Part shown: one piece after another, positions 61,953-64,000 of the stretch
Position numbering within the stretch: the first letter of the stretch is position 1
How the letters are laid out: each line of letters starts with the position of its first letter
Assembly: GCF_051014685.1 (NCBI RefSeq)
Contig: NW_027479281.1
Location: 62,001 to 126,000 of the forward strand
Direction: 5' to 3'
DNA: 64,000 bases
Source: Ptiloglossa arizonensis
Taxonomy: Eukaryota; Arthropoda; Insecta; Hymenoptera; Colletidae
Translations under genes and position numbers: made by a program
Notes under the pieces: generated by a model
Told to the model about the DNA's origin: nothing
Seen by the model: the letters and a program-made list of their open reading frames with translations, nothing else
Database searches by the model: none

Positions 61953-64000
61953 ACCTACAAACTGCCATATCTCGCGAACGGATTGACCAATCCGCAAAAT
62001 TTCTGTTGCATCTGAAAGTAGAAACTCGCCCGATTACAACGGTATGAGTACTTTTCCCCTAGACCGTTCTAGTTATGCTTGTCGAGCATCAGAACTGCGA
62101 AAATTTTGTGTTTCTCAAGCGTGTCTTACCTCCAAACAGCCATATCTCGCTAACGGATTGACCAATCCGCAAAATTTCTGTTGCATCTGAAAGTAGAAAC
62201 TCGCCCGATTACAACGGTATGCGTACTTTTCCCCTAGTCCGTTCTAGTTATTCGTTTCGAGCATCAGAACTGCGAAAATTTTGAGTTTCTCAAGCGTTTC
62301 TTACCTCCAAACTGCCATATCTCGCGAACGGATTGACCAATCCGCATAATTTCTGTTGCATCTGAAAGTAGAAAGTCGCCCGATTACAACGGTATGCGTA
62401 CTTTTCCCCTAGACCGTTCTACTTATGCTTGTCGAGCATCAGAACTGCGAAAATTTTGAGTTTCTCAAGTGTTTCATACTTCCAAACTGCCATATCTCGC
62501 GAACGGATTGACCAATTCGCAAAATTTCTGTTGCATCTGAAAGTAGAAACTCGCCCGATTACAACGGTATGCATACTCTTCCCCTAGGCCGTTCTAGTTA
62601 TTCGTTTCGAGCATCAGAACTGCGAAAATTTTGAGTTTCTCAAGCGTTTCTTACCTCCAAACTGCCATATCTCGCGAACGGATTGACCAATCCGCAATAT
62701 TTCTGTTTCATCTGAAAGTAGAAAGTCGCGCGATTACAACGGTATGCGTACTTTTCCCCTAGACCGTTCTCGTTATGCTTGTCGAGCATCAGAACTGCGA
62801 AAATTTTGAGTTTCTCAAGCGTTTCTTACCTCCAAACTGCCATATCTCGCGAACGGATTGAATAATCCGCAAAATTTCTGTTGCATCTGAAAGTAGAAAC
62901 TCGCCCGATTACAACGGTATGCGTACTTTTCCCCTAGGCAGTTCTAGTTATTCGTTTCGAGCATCAGAACTGCGAAAATTTTGAGTTTCTCAAGCGTTTC
63001 TTACCTCCAAACTGCCATATCTGGCGAACGGATTGACCAATCCGCAAAATTTCTGTTGCATCTGAAAGTAGAAGCTCGCCCGATTACAATGGTGTGCGTA
63101 CTTTTCCCCTAGGCCGTTCTAGTTATTCGTTTCGAGCATCAGAACTGCGAAAACTTTGAGTTTCTTAAGCGTTTCTTACTTCCAAACTGCCATATCTCGC
63201 GAACGGATTGACCAATCCGCAAAATTTCTGTTGCATCTGAAAGTAGAAAGTCGCCCGATTACAACGGTATGCGTACTTTTCCACTAGGCCGTTCTAGTTA
63301 TTCGTTTCGAGCATCAGAACTGCGAAAATTTTGAGTTTCTCAAGCGTTTCTTACCTCCAAACTGCCATATCTCGCGAACGGATTGACCAATCCGCAAAAT
63401 TTCTGTTGCATCTGAAAGTAGAAACTCGCCCGATTACAACGGTATGCGTACTTTTCACCTAGGCCGTTCTAGTTAATCGTTTCGAGCATCAGAACTGCGA
63501 AAATTTTGAGTTTCTCTAGCGTTTCTTACTTCCAAACTGCCATATCTCGCGAACGGATTGACCAATCCGCCAAATTTCTGATGTTTCTGAAAGTAGAAAC
63601 TCGCCCGATTACAACGGTATGCGTACTTTTCCCCTAGGCCGCTCTAGTTATTCGTTTCGAGCTTCAGAACTGCGAAAATTTTGTGTTTCTCAAGTGTTTC
63701 ATACTTCCAAACTGCCATATCTCGCGAACGGATTGACCAATCCGCAAAATTTCTGTTGCATCTGAAAGTAGAAACTCGCCCGATTACAACGGTATGCATA
63801 CTTCTCCCCTTGGCCGTTCTAGTTATTCGTTTCGAGCATCAGAACTGCGAAAATTTTGTGTTCCTCAAGTGTTTCATACTTCCAAACTGCCATATCTCGC
63901 GAACGGATTGACCAATCCGCAAAATTTCTGTTGCATCTGAAAGTAGAAACTCGCCCGATTACAACGGTGTGCGTACTTTTCCCCTAGTCCGTTCTAGTTA
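61953..64000. repeat. Domain IV: return to Domain II-type monomers (m355-m366)
   Basis: m356 is aaacagcc/cgctaac; m357 ends 'agtgtttcat'; m358 is caattcgc/gcatactctt; m359 is caatattt/gtttcatc/gtcgcgcg with 'ttctcg'; m360 corresponds to the gactaatcc unit; m361 is tctggcg/gaagctc/gtgtgcg with 'aaaactttgag'. That order is the Domain II order. m363-m364 carry taatcg/tctctagcg and ccgccaaat as in m110-m111 and m222-m223. The last unit (63878-64000) is cut by the window edge after 123 bp. Confidence 0.85.

Larger units (their letters stand above)
1..64000. repeat. 175-bp satellite DNA array, about 366 head-to-tail monomers
   Basis: The entire window repeats one 175-bp unit in a single orientation. 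Unit starts lie at 1, 176, 351 and so on, and I followed the phase to the last start at 63878, giving 365 complete units and one partial. The net phase drift over 64 kb is only +2 bases: +6 from the cluster at 6102-6850, then -1 near 13487, -2 near 19932 and -1 near 61471. Copies differ mainly by substitutions at recurrent positions and are grouped into higher-order repeats. No unique sequence, transposon or gene interrupts the array, and both ends run off the window, so the true array is longer. The unit length is close to nucleosome size, as in many centromeric satellites. That role is inferred and the family name is not recognised. Confidence 0.99.

Noticed and set aside
1..64000. CRISPR array
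   Set aside because: Repeats are directly adjacent 175-bp units with no short repeat/unique spacer alternation and no cas genes.
1..64000. Recombination hotspot near unit position 108-116, where several duplications appear to end
   Set aside because: That segment holds the most informative variants, so copy differences are noticed there first. The apparent clustering is probably an ascertainment effect.
1..64000. Transposon, retroelement, telomere repeat or rRNA/tRNA gene inside the array
   Set aside because: I followed unit phase through the window and found no insertion larger than one base, so there is no room for any other element.
1..64000. Assigning a species from the monomer
   Set aside because: I do not recognise this 175-bp family. 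Only general eukaryotic satellite features are visible, so naming a host would be a guess.

Overview
The whole 64 kb window is one uninterrupted tandem satellite DNA array, and I found no protein-coding or RNA gene in it. The unit is 175 bp (first copy 1-175, in the phase beginning 'acctacaaac'). I walked the array monomer by monomer and count 365 complete units plus a final 123-bp partial unit at 63878-64000, all in the same orientation, with no transposon, gene, telomere repeat or unique sequence between them. Unit length is very rigid. Apart from a cluster of six one-base insertions at 6102-6850, I found only three net length changes (about 13487, 19932 and 61471) plus one length-neutral scrambled site near 7637-7649.

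This is eukaryotic heterochromatin: a long array of nucleosome-sized units with nested higher-order repeats (HORs) is typical of centromeric or pericentromeric satellites. The sequence alone does not name the organism. The first unit is 44% GC and has 13 CpG dinucleotides against about 8 expected from its base composition, so there is no CpG depletion. That would fit a genome with little cytosine methylation, such as many insects or other invertebrates, but it is only a hint.

Layout, from diagnostic single-base variants (m = monomer number). Domain I, 1-14180 (m1-m81): units often carry 'acctac', 'aactacc', 'ctagcccg' and 'aaaatgttg'; 8-mer, 13-mer, 11-mer and 14-mer repeats are visible. Transition zone, 14181-17855 (m82-m102): shuffled mixtures. 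Domain II, 17856-43403 (m103-m248): junction 'tcaagtgtttcat|acttcc', 'gcatactctt', 'gaagctc...gtgtgcg', 'tatacg...ctaaaccg' and 'gtcgcgcg'. It holds a 12-mer tandem duplication with one mismatch in about 2 kb and a 13-mer HOR with an internal 6-mer duplication. Domain III, 43404-61952 (m249-m354): 'ccgatgacaacggaatg', 'cccttagtccg' with 'cagacctg' and 'gcgattctttc', and 'ctgatgc' with 'ctctattta'. It has 4-, 5-, 6-, 17-, 24- and 41-monomer offsets. Domain IV, 61953-64000 (m355-m366): returns to Domain II-type units, so Domain III looks like a block expanded inside a Domain II-like array.

Nothing works as a gene set here. The only open frames (60-92 codons) are chance readings of the repeat. 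What deserves attention is the array's evolution (nested recent duplications, crossover-type hybrid monomers, two linked allele blocks), a conserved 16-bp dyad in every unit that could bind a protein, and one stretch whose indel pattern suggests a local consensus error.
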